DNA of 64,000 bases from Thalassia testudinum (taxonomy: Eukaryota; Streptophyta; Magnoliopsida; Alismatales; Hydrocharitaceae): assembly GCA_037157565.1 (NCBI GenBank), contig JAZHRO010000012.1, forward strand, positions 3,808,501 through 3,872,500, written 5' to 3'. A program made the translations under genes and the position numbers. The notes beneath the pieces were generated by a model, which was not told the origin of the DNA, did no database searches, and worked only from the letters and a program-made list of their open reading frames with translations. Shown in pieces: positions 1 to 12,352 of the stretch (position 1 is its first letter; every line of letters begins with the position of its first letter).

Positions 1-510
1 CTTACAGTCTAGGACACTATTTTTGAGCCAGGTTAGGCCATAACCCATATGCCTAAGTTGGGCTTGCAAGCTCCCTTTTATATGGATGTATCTATTGTCT
101 CTATGTAAATATGTAGTATATATGTGTATATGCATATGCCTTGCATATTCGTATAGAGATGCCTGCAGTTAAGTATATCTTTGAAAATTTAAACCTTCTT
201 AGATATATAAAATATCTTAAGAGTACTTAGTTCAGTCCACTTTTTTAAAGAAGTTACATAGAAAATTAGATACAAGCCCAACCTGGCTTGAACTTTGCCC
301 TAAATTTAGGGTTCAAGTTAGGTTTGGGTCTTAACTTCCTGATTTTTTTAGGCACATTGGAAATGGGTCTTAGCAGATTCAAGCTTAGATTGGTTTGGCT
401 AAGTTGGGTCTAATAATTCATCTTAGATTGCCTGCTTTATTGCAATAATACATTGTAAATGGAAGATGAATTGATATACTGACATTTCAAATGATAGAAG
501 TTGTATGTTG
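1..510. other. Unassigned AT-rich sequence
   Basis: No convincing coding region, LTR end or RNA gene is visible. It contains short inexact repeats around a 'gccca...ggttgggc' theme. It ends where the G4 LTR begins with TGTTGG at 511. Confidence 0.5.
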
Positions 511-2371
511 TGTTGGAAAATCATCGCAAATGGAATTGGATTTTGAAAACTTGTAGTCGTAGTTTGATTTGCGAGAAAAACTGTCAACAGATAAATTTTA
601 CCGAAACTCTAAAGGAATTCCAGGTCGAACATAGGGAGGCGGACGTTTGATTAAAAACTGCATTTTTTTTATTGTCTCGAAGCAGATTAATTGATCGAAT
701 TAGATCTAAACTAGCTAACTACTAAAAGAATAAATAATAGAAGAAAGAGAGAGAATATTACAAATAAAGAGAAAACATAGATAGAACAAACATGGATCTC
801 ATAACCACAAGCTAATGTTCATTACAATTACAGCTACTCACTACACTAGAAAGTAGGAAATCTACACTAGAAAGAGGAAAATCTACACTAGAAAGCGGTA
901 AAAGAGAAGGTGGAGAGAAGTTATCTTCCTCGATGGTTGCTTGGAGGACAAGCCGCAACAACAGAGCACCCGGATGAAGGTGGTGAGATGCGAGATAAAG
1001 GAGAACGATAAAGGACGACGGAGAATGGGGTAGGACAACGTCGCAGAGGGATTCGCTTCCTGAATGACGGTGGGAGGACCATCGCAAGATGCTCCACGAA
1101 GGGGGTGAGAAGGTGGAAAAATTGTAATTTTAACTCTAATGGAGCATCCTAGGTTTGGGACAAGCTCGTAGAGCTTTGGAGGGGTTGAGAGACGAGAAGA
1201 AGGGATGAAGAACGTGTGGGGGTTGTAGGGCTATATATAGGTGTAGATTTGAGGGGGCAAATGGGTTATTACACTTTAAAAATTAATTTTAGGGTCCTTA
1301 GTGACAGATTTATCCGTCACTAAAGGCCTGAGCATGGGCAACATGCGTGCCTCAGCCGCGCCTCTTCTTCTTCCTTTGATTTCAATGCATGCAATGCTCA
1401 TCCACGATTGCGTGATCTCAGTGGTCCATCTCACATTCGATGGCTTAGATCACATCGCGCCCACACCTTCATCTTCTCTTCCTCAACACTTAAAGCCCAC
1501 GATCTCGTGATCTCAGTCGTCCAATCGCGAGATAGGATGACTTAAGATGCTCATCGCGCACTTACTCCAGCCATTGAGCGCATGACGTGGACGAATCAGG
1601 GCTATCCACACAAGATCGGGTGATCCTGATTCAAATTGGATCTACGCTTAGGGAGGTGCGCTGCGGGGATTCGATCTAGCGACCTCTCGCACGTAAGGAT
1701 GTTATCCACTGCGCTACGCAAGTGGATAGACAAGAAGAGAATTCCTGTACCATTTAATGCTAACCATTGGATCTTGATTCAACAGTTGAGATTAGATGTG
1801 GAATTCTTCTCACATGAGATGTGGCTTGAGGGAGGCAACCTAATCAACTCTCAACTGTTGGATGAGAAGACAGGCAACGAGGGATTTGGAGGGTCTAGAT
1901 GGTGCCATGTGGTATCATCTGGACCATCCATCTTCTATGAGTTGTAGATGATGCCACGGATGTTGGATTGAACCGATTTTTACGCTGTTGGGCTGTGATT
2001 GTCGATTCGAACACATCCGTGCAGTCGGATTTGTCATCTAAAGTGCAAATTGACATCATCTTGGCCCTTGACCTCTGTTCTTCCTCGGACTATATCTGAT
2101 GCTATGGAAGTTTGATCAGGGTGATCTTGGAGTTGTTGAACTGCAATCATCACCCTGATCAGATCTGTACGGTTGGATCTTCAATCCGAGGCCCCGATTG
2201 AATATCGCCCTGTTACCTGACCACAAAAAGACAAAATTAACCTAAACTTTATACAATCTAATCTAAATGCAAGATGATGCATGTTGTGCAACATTTATAA
2301 TGCATGATGTACTATACGTCTAAGAACATGCAAAAATAGAGGGTTTATGTGATATAAACGTGTTTACATCA
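511..2371 (-). mobile_element. G4: 3' LTR of an Athila-like Ty3/gypsy element
   Basis: Read on the minus strand this LTR runs TGATGTAAAC...TTTTCCAACA, so it has TG...CA ends, and is 1861 bp long. It is homologous to the G1 LTR (50670-52535) and to solo LTR G5 (34090-35806) over its whole length. A purine tract and hairpin abut its minus-strand start at 2372-2408, which makes it a 3' LTR. The minus-strand TATA-like box is at 1231-1240 (CTATATATAG). The upstream U3 (about 1470-2200) is rich in GATC and TCGCGA palindromes. The five bases left of the LTR are tgttg; the matching duplication should have lain at the lost 5' end. Confidence 0.85.
1294..1328 (-). repeat. U3 stem-loop of G4 LTR
   Basis: TTAGTGAC pairs with GTCACTAA, and inner GAT/ATC also pairs, giving a near-continuous hairpin. 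It lies about 55 bp upstream of the minus-strand TATA box at 1231-1240. Equivalent hairpins occur in G1, G2, G3 and G5. Confidence 0.75.
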
Positions 2372-2408
2372 CACCCACATGCCTATCTTTTGCTAGTCCC
2401 TAGCAAAA
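2372..2408 (-). promoter_or_regulatory. G4 polypurine tract and adjoining hairpin
   Basis: On the minus strand a perfect 9-bp stem (TTTTGCTAG / CTAGCAAAA, 3-base loop; plus positions 2388-2408) is followed by a GATAGGCATGTGGGTG tract that abuts the LTR start. This is the position of the plus-strand primer in LTR elements. The tract is interrupted by a T compared with the GGGGG of G1 and G3. Confidence 0.75.
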
Positions 2409-2733
2409 CTACATGCTATTGATAAGAGAATTAGGTCGGATTTCTTGGGCAATAGTTATTTTTCAACATTTAAGAATTTCAACTAAGACCTGAACTACAG
2501 AGACACAACAGCGCCTGGGTGACTGCCAAAATGCCGACCGCCTCAAGCCCTCGCCTTATTCAAAGAAAAATCTTTTTCTTTTTCTTCTTTTCTAATTTTT
2601 TGGATTTTTGAGTTTAGGGTTTCGGAGCAGCTTTCTACGGCTACTTAATCCACCCAAGACTCGATGAGAACCCTAAGTTCTAAGCATCTTTTCGTGAATG
2701 TGATAGACTCATTGATCGGCAAGGGAAGTCCGC
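2372..2733 (-). mobile_element. G4 internal remnant, 3' non-coding region
   Basis: This aligns with G1 52536-52890, including the block about 'ctactgtcgtgaatgtgata' near 2690. The match stops near 2720-2733, where unrelated GC-rich sequence begins. The rest of G4, including pol and the 5' LTR, is missing. Confidence 0.7.
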
Positions 2734-4456
2734 GCAACCTGGGACTATTGGCTTGGAGCGAGCGGGCCTGAAGAGAGCTTGCAAGCAAGCTTCTTGCTGT
2801 CGTCAATGGCGGCGATCCTCTTGTACCTGCTATCACGCATACGGCCTCTCGGCTATGCCAGAATACTTAGAAGGCTTCGTCGAGGCACGGCGAGTGTGTT
2901 GCGGTGATTGGCGTGGCGTGGAACTGCCTGAGTGCGCATGCCTAGGGCACCCTGTGTGCGTGTGAGTGGGTGTGTTCGGGGGCCCTTGTGGGTGAGTGAT
3001 AGCGTGTATGGAGTGAGGGTTTATGTTCAGTGAAATGTTGCGGAGCTTATGGGATGGTTGGCGAGGTGGATGGAGGTGCAGAGCGATAGGGACACCTCGC
3101 CGGAGGTCTGGCTGGAGATGAAATGATGGTGGCGGAGTGCGTCGAAGGGTGTTTGTGAGAGAAAAGGAGAGGAAAAAGGAGTAGAAAAGAGAGGGAACTT
3201 AGCTGGGCGTAAAGAGACAAAGGGGGAGGCAGGGATGGCGGTCGGCTCGTATTGCCATCATTGGAGACAAAGATGCTCAGTGAGGGAGGTCGGTGAGGAT
3301 GAAGGGGAGGCAGGAGCGTCGGCGGGTGTGGCACGACGCAGATGAGCAAGAGGAAGATGAACCTGCCACTGGTATTGTGGCTAGACGACGAGGGAGAGTG
3401 GGGGAAGTCGCCGGAGCTTGACGAGTAGTTCGTCCGGAGGAGGAGGGATGAAATTGTGGGGTTTCTTCGACTGAATTCAAGCTTGGGAGATGCGGGGTGA
3501 CTTGGGTTTGCTTATACAGGTCTTGGAGGATGGATTTGTGCTTGGAAGCCAAGCTTCCAAGCATGGCAAGCTTGCCGAAGATGGAAACTTGAAAAATACC
3601 CGAATCTCTCATGCATTCGCATGAGAGATTGGGTACCAAATAGAGCCTCAAATTGGGTTCATACTGGAGGAGATTTCTCAGAGAATCTCCCTTTCAATTT
3701 TGAAGGGGATTCTTTGAGAGATCAGGGAGATCTTGCCCTCGAAATCTCACCGGAGTTGGATTCCCTCTACTATAATGGTGGAGGAACCTAATTGCAAAGA
3801 ATGAAGAAGAAGCTAAGGGGGTCTCTGCAGAGGTTCTCAAAAGGTAGGGGAAGAAATGTTATTGGACTGGACCTATTTGCAAAGTAGGTCAAGATGAATT
3901 CCTCTTAGGTCCAAATTTTGCTACAAACCTAATTTGGACCTAAGAAACCCAATGGTGAAGTTGGATTTTGGGTTTGACCATGTTTGACTAGGTAATTTAC
4001 GCAAAAACCCAATTTAGGCAAATATTTGTCTAAGACCCCAATTTAGGTCAAAATAGGTTCCAAGGGCCAAATTAAAGGTTCTAAACCCTAGAGAATATTT
4101 TTCTATGATTTGTAGAGGATTTAGGTGAATTTTGTCATGACCAAAACCTTATTAAATCAAGTGGGTCTGCTTTAGGGTTACAAGAAGTCATTTAATTCCC
4201 TGTATTCACATGAACCCTTTTCTGTTTGAACCAACCCACTTTTTATCTTGTTAAGACTATTTGACCTATTTTTATCTCATGAGAAAACCCGTTGTTGCAC
4301 TGTAATGGTAAAATTACAATTTTACCCCTTGTTTCTTACTTTTATCTCAAAATGGTTATTCAGTGAATTAAGACCTCCAGTTGGTTATGTAGGAGCTTTT
4401 GTTCTCTTTTATGGGTCAAAATGAGCTAGTTAGAGCTCATGATGGTGTTCCCATCA
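2734..4456 (-). mobile_element. R3: diverged, truncated R-family LTR
   Basis: The part from about 3850 to 4456 aligns with R2 (29230-29856) in the same orientation, for example around 3870-4130 against 29270-29540. On the minus strand it begins TGATGGGAACACC, close to TGAGGGTAACACC of R2. The GC-rich part 2734-3660 lies where R1 and R2 have their own GC-rich centre, but I could not align it convincingly. No target duplication is visible. The left end is truncated, and the beginning of the A1 5' LTR is missing next to it, so a deletion is likely. Confidence 0.5.
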
Positions 4457-5372
4457 ACTACCACCTCTTATGACCCTTAGGTTGACGCCAACCCCTCCTA
4501 ACCCTAGGATCCATAACCACCTCCCAAAACCTAACCCTAGCTCTTCATCATCTCCATGCCAACCACTACCTTCCCTTCCTATAAATACACTATTAACCAC
4601 CTACATTTTCCCATCTTCCCTTAGTGTTAATTTCCACTCTAACCCACCTATATCCCACGCCCAAGAAGAAGAAGGGAGGAAGAAGATTAAGGAGGCTATC
4701 CCTTGCCTCCTTGGTGCCTTCTTCCTCTCCACTCTTCCTCTTGTGCCACGCCAAGGAGGAGACTCTCTTCATTTTAGGAGGATGGCCAGGCAATTGGAGG
4801 AGGAAGGGTAGTGCATGCCCACCCTTGGGAGAAACATAGGGCATGCCCCCCTAGGGCTTGCTTTGGAGGACACCATTCTGGCAAAGCTATAGAAGGAAGG
4901 AGTTGAAGAACTTTTCAAGCCCTGGAGCTACTAGGCATGGAGCAAGAAGAGCTTCATCCTCTTCATCACCATCATCGTCTAAAGGATTTATCTTTATTTT
5001 GTTCTTTCAAATTTTTGTAGAAGCATTCATCTACTTGTAGACAATTTCCTTTAATATAGAAAAGAAGTTGCCTTGTTGCACTCTTTTTATTGCATTACCT
5101 TGCTTTCTCTTTAGTGTAGTTTCACTCCTCGTTTCTAATTAACCTAGGCCTCCACGCGCCTAGGTTGAGCTTAGAAAGAGGATAATCTTTGTCACTTAGA
5201 TTAGCATACTAGGTGTAGCAATTTTTCCCGCCAACAACTTCTCATATTGCCTTGATTTCAAAAACATAAAAATGATATATTGAAAAAGACCAAAAAGAAA
5301 GGTGAGGTTCACTTCCAAGCAAGAGACGTATTTTATTTGCAAACTGCCTCCTTGGACGACCCTAGATACTTC

Positions 5373-7117
5373 TGTGATTCCCTACTTGGAGGGGGTGAGA
5401 TCAGTGTGACGTAAAAATAATGCGGAAGTATAAATGGAACAATCTTACAAAATAACAATCACACAAAGTACACAATGATTTTTAGGTGAAAACCCAAACC
5501 AAGTGAAAACCACCACCTAACCCTCTCGAGTTAGGATTTTCTGATCAACCAAGTTGATCAAATCCACTAAGCGAATCACTTAAACGAGGGTGATTCAACC
5601 TCAATTACAACCATGCTACAAGTGCGAGGGTAGCATTCATCAACCCCTTCTCTTCATGGGAATAATTTTATCCCTCGATGGAGACGGGAATTCGCAATGC
5701 GAATACCCAACCAAATAACAAAGTAAAATACAAGTAGTCCTATAGAGCCAATCAAAGATATTCTTAAACTAAGCTTCTATAGGAGTTAGGATGCTTCCCT
5801 TTGTTGGAAGTGCGTCGACGATGCGGATGTGTAAACCACGTGGTATCACTTTGTCGCTCTCGTAGTCACAGAGGGAGAGCGGGTGTGCAACAGGAATCAA
5901 GCTCTCTAGGTGTAGAACTAAGCTTGGAGAGCAAGAGCTTTCTTCTATATGATTTTCTTCTTTTAGACACCAAAGAGTGGAAAGTATGTAGCTTGGGTGT
6001 GCCTTGGTGTATCTAGGTGTGTGTTGGAGTGGCAAAGGTTCTCCTCTATTTATAGAGGCCCTAGGAAGGCTTTGGAAGGCCTTGGAAGGCTTCCATAGTC
6101 GTTGGGTCCAAGGTCCAAGAAAATCAGGCCGAAATCAGGATTAATCATTACACTGGCAGGGTTATCAGACGTCTGGTCCTGGCATTAGATGTCTGGAAAA
6201 CCAGTTTAAGACGTCTGGGAACAAAGTCAGACATCTGATTTTAGGTGGGTTTCCTTCTTGACTTGAGTTAGATCTAAACAGGGTTCTAGTGAATTGTCAT
6301 CAGATGACATACAGGACATCTAGAATGATGTCTGGATGTCTGGAAACCTACTTTTCTGCAGAAATGGATTTTCAAGGGAGTGCAACGGCTATAAAATCTC
6401 TGAGAAGAGATTTTGGGTCAGCCAAGGCAAAACGGTCATGTATCAGATGTCTGAGGTCCTCTACGGATGTCTGATACGGGGCTAATGGTCATATCCTTCA
6501 TTGTTTGCTAAGCCAGCCAATGGTCCACTAATTGGACGTCTAGCAAAATCATCAGACGTCTTCTAAGACGTCTAGACTAAGGTGTGGACGTCTGATTCAA
6601 TCAGACAGAACTAACTATGTCCAGCCTAAACATTATCGAACGTCTGAGTCAACAGTCAGACGTCTTAAAAGTCATTATCTGACGTCTGATTTTCATATTA
6701 GATGTCTGAAAAGGTTGTTTGAACCCTATTTTGGTTTTCTAAGTTCTCTACATAAAACCTAAGTATCCTAGGGTTGTGCAAGTGTTCCTAGGACTACTGT
6801 TAGGGTACTTTGAGGCTCTTTAACATGAATCTAAGTAACAAAATAAAGAGCAACAAAAGAAACAAAAATACATAAAGTACAAGGAAAGGAAATTTATCCT
6901 ATTCTTCATCTCCTTCCTTCTTCAAGCCATGGCTCCTCGCGAAGTTCCTCTATTCTCCGTCAAGCTCCTCCAATCCACCATGGATGCGAGCTCGAACTCT
7001 GTCTAACCACGTCTCCATTTGCAATTAACTTGAAATCTAAGACTTCAAGTGCAAATATTAAATCACACGTGTTTTATTATCATCAAAATAACCGATCGTG
7101 GTGCTCTAGCACGAACA
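5373..7117 (-). mobile_element. D1: solo LTR, SIRE-like copia
   Basis: The plus-strand ends are TGTGATTCCC and GCACGAACA, so the minus strand reads TGTTCGTGC...GAATCACA. It is flanked by perfect 5-bp duplications acttc (5368-5372 and 7118-7122). Removing it and one duplication makes the A1 5' LTR colinear with its 3' LTR. A minus-strand TATA box CTATAAATAG lies at 6046-6055, inside a CCTCTAT/ATAGAGG palindrome. The TGTT...CA form and the resemblance to the T LTR suggest a SIRE/Maximus copia LTR. No internal region is present, so this is a solo LTR left by recombination. Confidence 0.9.
6160..6715. repeat. D1 GACGTC palindrome array
   Basis: About twenty copies of CAGACGTCTG-like palindromes are scattered at irregular spacing, for example at 6166, 6210, 6553, 6566 and 6658. 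Many have GATGTC or GACATC in place of GACGTC, the expected product of CpG deamination. The array lies upstream (minus sense) of the TATA box. Confidence 0.85.
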
Positions 7118-7216
7118 ACTTCCACTATCTAAGTTTACAAATTTAAAAGTGAATTTGTTTTTGCACGTTGCAACGGCTTAAAACAAAAATTAACAAATCG
7201 TGCAAAAACGCGATCA

Positions 7217-7235
7217 CTTTTTGGTGTCGTTGTCG
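7217..7235 (+). promoter_or_regulatory. A1 primer-binding site, tRNA-Asp type, decayed
   Basis: Five bases after the LTR end lies TGGTGTCGTTGTCG. The intact A2 site is TGGCGCCGTTGCCG (58198-58211), the Athila-type site complementary to the tRNA-Asp 3' end. All three differences are C to T. Confidence 0.8.
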
Positions 7236-8906
7236 AGGAGGCACGGCTTTGCTTGATTAATTCTCTTACTTGAAGTGGATCTCATCCCCTTGTCTCTCTT
7301 TTCTCTTATGTGTGCAGGAATCAGTTGCAGAAAGAATGTGGGAAATTTTGAGAAGCTTGAAGTATCTTCTCTTCCTGCGAAATTTCAGGTTTGTTCTCCC
7401 TTTCTTGTCATATAAAGCATTAAAAAACTACCAAAAAATATTAAACTTGGCTTTTAGGATCTTAAATATCTTTATTAAGTGGAGTGGTGCAATTTAAAAC
7501 TCATTGTTTGTTTATTTGCACAATTAAACACCACTTCATTTCAAGCATTGGTGTTCTATTTTTTGAGTTCAGATTTCTATCTAGACTTGAAAAATCAATT
7601 TCTAACACCATAGGCCTCCTAAAATCACAACATTTCATCTAGCTATTTCAAATCAAGTATGGAACATCTATTCCAAATGTTAGATCAATTGGTTTTGTAT
7701 TTAATTTTTAAAAATTCGTGGACTATAGAGGGATCACACCCTTTATTCTTCCTATTTTGCTACTATCTATGAATTTTTATATTTTTTATACTTAGCCAAA
7801 TTTTCTGAAATTTAGCTTTCTTGAATCCTTGTGAAATTCTACACATTACATAAAATCACTAAAATTTTATGAGGCCGGTGGTGATATAGAAAGTTTAAAA
7901 TACCCACAGGTATCATTTCTGGACTTTGACACCAGCACAAGGAAAAATTCAAAAAAAATATCAAACAAATTCTTAAAATCCTGAAAAAATCTTTTTTGGA
8001 ATCCTTGTTTGATTTTCCATAAAGTAGTAGTGTTGTTTTACCTGTTTGGACCATTACTTAATACAGAAAGCCTAAAAAATAGATTCATTGTTTGTAATTT
8101 TCTGCCATGGGATCAAATTCATTAGGGTTTTCCTTTGTATTTCTAGAAATCTACTTTTAAAGGAAATTAACCATCACCAATACAACTTGTTTTCCTTTGA
8201 TTGTGGAAGTTTCAAACTTGTTTGAACATTTAAAAAGAGAAACCCTAAAACATATTAAATTAAATTGAATCATAAAGGACATAAATACAAAATTTGTGTG
8301 ACAACTTATTTTTCATTGGAATCAACTTCCAATTCTTGCACACACACACACAAAAAATTGAAATAACAGGGCAATACCCAAATCAACGCCCTCCACATTC
8401 CGTGTGCACATTAGTATCCTAGGCCTAATTAAAATTTTGTAGTAACTTGACCCCAAAGGATTTATCAACTTAGGCTTGCATCTAGGTTTTAAGTTTTCAT
8501 TAGTTAATACTAATTCTATCATCTATATCCAGTGTTCAAGCTGAGGGGTCGTGTCAAACGACCAGGCGCGTGTTTGCACAAGCCCCTGCGGATTTTCTGG
8601 GAAATGCTTGGGCCCAAACCTCCCCTTAAGCAACGTGGCTAGATTTGTTGACAAAATGGGTATTCACTTTTGATTTCTTATCTCCTAGAAAGATCAAGTC
8701 TTAGGTAAATTTCTAGGGAGTCACACTTAAGTTAGGTCTAGGATTGTATTGCTTGATTGCACACTTCTCTCATCTCTCCTTCTCCTCCCCTACCGTTTCT
8801 TCCATTTTGCACGGGTGGCGGTCCAAAACTCTGCACTTGGAGGGACCACATGATTTTGCCTTCCCAAAAGAAAGACCTTTCCATGCATTCTTCGTCTTCT
8901 TTAAAA
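7236..8906 (+). mobile_element. A1 5' untranslated leader
   Basis: Non-coding sequence colinear with A2 58212-59883. It includes a TGTGTGCAG/GAAT site at about 7309-7318 that resembles a splice acceptor, and a CA run at 8340-8352. No open frame of note is shared by the two copies until the gag start. Confidence 0.7.
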
Positions 8907-10431
8907 ATGGAAAATCAAAATTGGTCCTCTAACCCGCATGCTAATTTTTCTTTCCCCTATTTTTCCACCCAGGTGCTACTTAATCAGGCCCCTCCACCTA
9001 ATTTCTACTCTATCATGGCTCAGCTAGAAATTCAGCAACAACAGTTGCATAAGGAATTAACTGACCTAGCCAACCAGGGGTAACCTGCTACACCTAACCA
9101 AGCTCTGCAAATCCCGCATTTCACCCCAGCTAACACCCACAAGAGAGAAAATCTGCATAAATCCCATGCTGAGTATAATTATTATTCTGAGGCTTTCTAT
9201 GGTTCAACGGGGTATTATGCTTATTCCAATCATCACCCCACCCAAAATGTCCCTACTTTCCAGGAGAAATTGAAAATTTCCTCTAATGGGGGGAATTATT
9301 CGACTCACTCCTAGACCAATCCAGTTCCACACCAACAACAGAACCCATTTGGAGGGTATGGTTCAAATCAGACTTATCAATCTAGGCAATCTCAAGAAGA
9401 CATTAATGCCCAGATGATGAAAACCCTGTAGGAGTTACAAAAAAAAATAAAGGAAACAACTCGTCTTATTAATTATCTCAATGATCAAATTGGGGATATT
9501 CCGACTCAAAGACCTGTAGGACACTCACCATCCCAACCCACACTAAACTTTATTAATCATAGGAACCAACACCCGGGTGGATAAGAACATCAGAAGCACA
9601 CGGTTCAGCCTCCTATTAACCTAATATCTCAGTACCAACCCAGTTTCTATCAACAATAGGCCCCCCCACCTCCTCCCAGTAATCACCAAACTGCATATGC
9701 AGAGACTTTGAGGAGTAAGGAAACACCATGGATTTAGGGCCATCACATTCAAATGATGAAACCGATTCTCAACCAATGCAGATTGACTCCCCTAACCTCA
9801 ATCAGGAAGAAGAAAAAGAAATCCCAAAAACACCTGATTCAAACCCTATTTCCCACTCTAAAAAATTGCAATCCAACAATCCAAAATTAGAGCCCTCTCA
9901 CCACAATCCTTTGGACTTATTTAGGCAAGTCGAGAGGAATATTCCTCTCCTAGATCATCCCCCTGCCTCTGAAAGATTTACTTCGAAAGGACACGATCAG
10001 AATCTCGGAACGTTGGTCCTTTCAAAATAGCTAGCTCAATTTTTCAGAGCAAGCTATTTTTTTATAAAAAAAGACCCAGGTGCATCACTCATCTCAGTTG
10101 TCATTAATGATACCACTGTTTGTCGCACCTCTCTCGACTTAGGTACCTCTCTTAACATCATTTCCCCAGTCTTATTTAAGGAATCTCAATTCGGTGATTT
10201 TACTAAGGTTAAATTTCAATTAGAAGACTGATCTGCCATTCCACCTCGAGGAATCATTGAGGATAATATTGTCAAGGCTCGGAATTGTCTAATTTCGAAA
10301 ATCTTTTGGTCCTTGACATAGAGGTACCTATAGCCCTCATTAATATAATTCTTGGATGACCCTTTCTGTTTACCGCAACGGCTCATAGCAACTCTCATTT
10401 TGGGAAAATAGATATGAGTTGCGGTAACTAG
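8907..10431 (+). pseudogene. A1 gag-protease region, decayed
   Basis: This is the counterpart of A2 59884-61415. It starts at an ATG encoding MENQNWSSNPHANF and is followed by a Gln/Asn/Pro-rich gag-like stretch. In-frame stops occur near 9080, 9314, 9429, 9582 and 9658, and at least one frameshift is present. An open stretch, 9728-10030, begins MDLGPSHSNDETDSQ. The protease-like part (about 10075-10431) keeps LDLGTS at about 10133-10150, matching the D-L/S-G-A/T active-site motif of Athila proteases, with the Asp codon at 10136-10138. A TAG at 10429-10431 is shared with A2. No reverse transcriptase follows. Confidence 0.7.
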
Positions 10432-10863
10432 ACTTTCTCATTAAATGTATTTCCAGCTTTCAGGAAGTCCATTGATCATGAAATTTTTGAGGACATTGAT
10501 AATAAAATGGAAGCAGTATTTGAGAAGTCTATGCTGATCCAATCTCATTCAGCTTTGACCACTATTGATCTAGATTTTATTGATTTTTATTCTAAGGATA
10601 ATTATGCGGTCCAAGACTTTCCAGATCAACTAGGGTTTGACTTTCCCTCTTTTAATCTTCCTGATTTTTCACCAAAAATATCCACACTAACTTCACCCAT
10701 CCTGCATTTCACTAACTCCTTTCCCCTTCCCTTTCCATTGGACCTACCACCTGATCCACCAGAGTTTGCCTTTCATCATCAATTCAAACCATGGCCAGAC
10801 TCAGGTCCTTTTTCCATTTCTCTATTTCATTTTGATCCCTTTATCTTTACCACATCTTTTTAG
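10432..10863 (+). pseudogene. A1 Pro/Phe-rich linker frame after protease
   Basis: Open in the frame of the preceding TAG, from 10432 to the stop at 10861-10863. It includes MEAVFEKSMLIQSHSALTTI and a Phe/Pro/Leu-rich tail. Athila polyproteins carry a poorly conserved linker between protease and reverse transcriptase at this position; here it ends in non-coding sequence. It is colinear with A2 61416-61943. Confidence 0.55.
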
Positions 10864-12352
10864 GGAGCTTGAGGAAGCCACCTTTATTGAAGACATTCAG
10901 GTGTCTAATTATTTACATGATTTTCGTCTTTCGTGCATACGTTCACTCCTAGCTGAATGGCATAAAAGATAGCACTAGATGGGAGGTAACCCATCATTTT
11001 TCCTGCTTTCCTTTTTCCTTTCTTTTTCTAGGTTTTGACCATCCTAAACCCGATCGCCATTCACTAAGGTGATCCCTTTTCCCTCCTAATGCATGAGGAC
11101 ATTGCAAATCTTAACCATGGGGGGGTGTTTTTAAAAGTTTGATGATCATTTTAGGATTTTCAAAACCTAAAAACATGCATTTTTCTTTTGTCACTTTGTT
11201 TTTCCTACTTGCATACCCAAAAAAATAAAAATACTGAAAATCTATTTGAGGAAAATTTTGAAATCGAGACTAAGGTTGAAAACTCACTTTTGGTACAATG
11301 GGATTTAATCTTTAACAAACTAGGGATACAGATCTGATCATTAGAATTTCAGGGTCAATCTTTTGATTAGATCAGATATCCTTCTCTAAAATTCCACTTG
11401 AACTCATGACAGTTCAGGTGACTTGATCCTCTTTTTGTAATTTGGAAAGTAGCTGGCTTAGTTTCTGATTCAAAAACATGCATTTCATGCAAAAATCTTC
11501 CTGTGTCAAATTTCACACACAACCCAAATCTAAAAACAACTAAAAATCAGAAAAACTCCTTGTTTGGCCTTAGTAAAAGTCTGAAGCAGATCATTGGTTT
11601 GAGTTCCTTCCGCCGAAAAGGAGGAAAATGCCTCCTTTGAGGATGCAATGACAACATGTTACTGCCTCGACGCTGCTCCATATCTATATTACATATCTTT
11701 AGATAGAGCATTAAAGCGCATTTTTTTAGCTCAAGTGTCATGGATGGTGCTCTACCTATAGTGTCGAAGCAAGAGCTTGAGATTGCTTGGAGTGCCCCTT
11801 TACACCGCATTGTGTTTTGGGGCTGTGAGCTCTTGGGTGGTGTCATGGATAGTGTTATCTTGAAGTACTAGCGCCAGAGCCCCCTTGAGGTTTGGTAACG
11901 GGAGTGATGATCCTAACACATCTGTTGTAAGACTAAGCTAAAAATAAGCATGGGGGAGAAAAAGAAAAGTTTTAAACCAAAAACAAGCCCTTATAAATGT
12001 TGGCTTTTCACAAGCATAGACACAAAATTTTAAAGGTTATTGCAAGTTGCGAATAAGGTTCAAGAGCCAAAAAAATCCTAAAAGCAAAAATTTCAAGTCA
12101 TCTGAATTAACAAGGGATTAATCTGTGAATTTTTTTGGAGGATATATTGATCCCATTTTTGTCTAATTTTTGGATCCGAAAACAAATCCTGATGTTTATC
12201 CTTAACAAATCCCATACCTTTTGTGTTTGGATCAACCTATGTCCCATAATCTTTTTCTCCTCAAAAGTTGAAAAAATTAGATTACCCAAAAATTCCATTT
12301 TGTAAAAATTAAAGTTTTGCTAAGAGACTAGCAAAAGATAAGCATGGGGGTA
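10864..12352 (+). mobile_element. A1 3' non-coding region with three purine tracts
   Basis: Colinear with A2 61944-63346. It contains the ATGAGGACATTGC motif followed by CCATGGGGGGG (about 11092-11127), a second AAGCATGGGGG (about 11949) and the terminal AAGCATGGGGGTA abutting the 3' LTR (12340-12352). Just before the terminal tract is a hairpin, TTTTGCTA (12315-12322) and TAGCAAAA (12329-12336). An 80-codon frame that is open in A2 is present at about 11658-11898 but broken by two stops. Confidence 0.75.

Larger units (their letters stand above)
4457..7216 (+). mobile_element. A1: truncated 5' LTR of Athila-like element, split by D1
   Basis: 4457-5372 plus 7123-7216 match the downstream part of the A1 3' LTR (13593-14610). 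The TATA box at 4580-4587 (TATAAATA) and the GCCAAGAAGAAG-type leader are shared. The first about 1.2 kb, which in the 3' LTR holds the AGCT array, is absent. The LTR ends CGATCA at 7216, directly before the primer-binding site. Solo LTR D1 interrupts it at 5373-7117. Confidence 0.8.

Noticed and set aside
3047..3651. Two overlapping minus-strand frames of 100 and 124 codons
   Set aside because: Ser/Pro-rich translations of a G-rich strand inside the diverged R3 copy; no domain and no homologue in R1 or R2.
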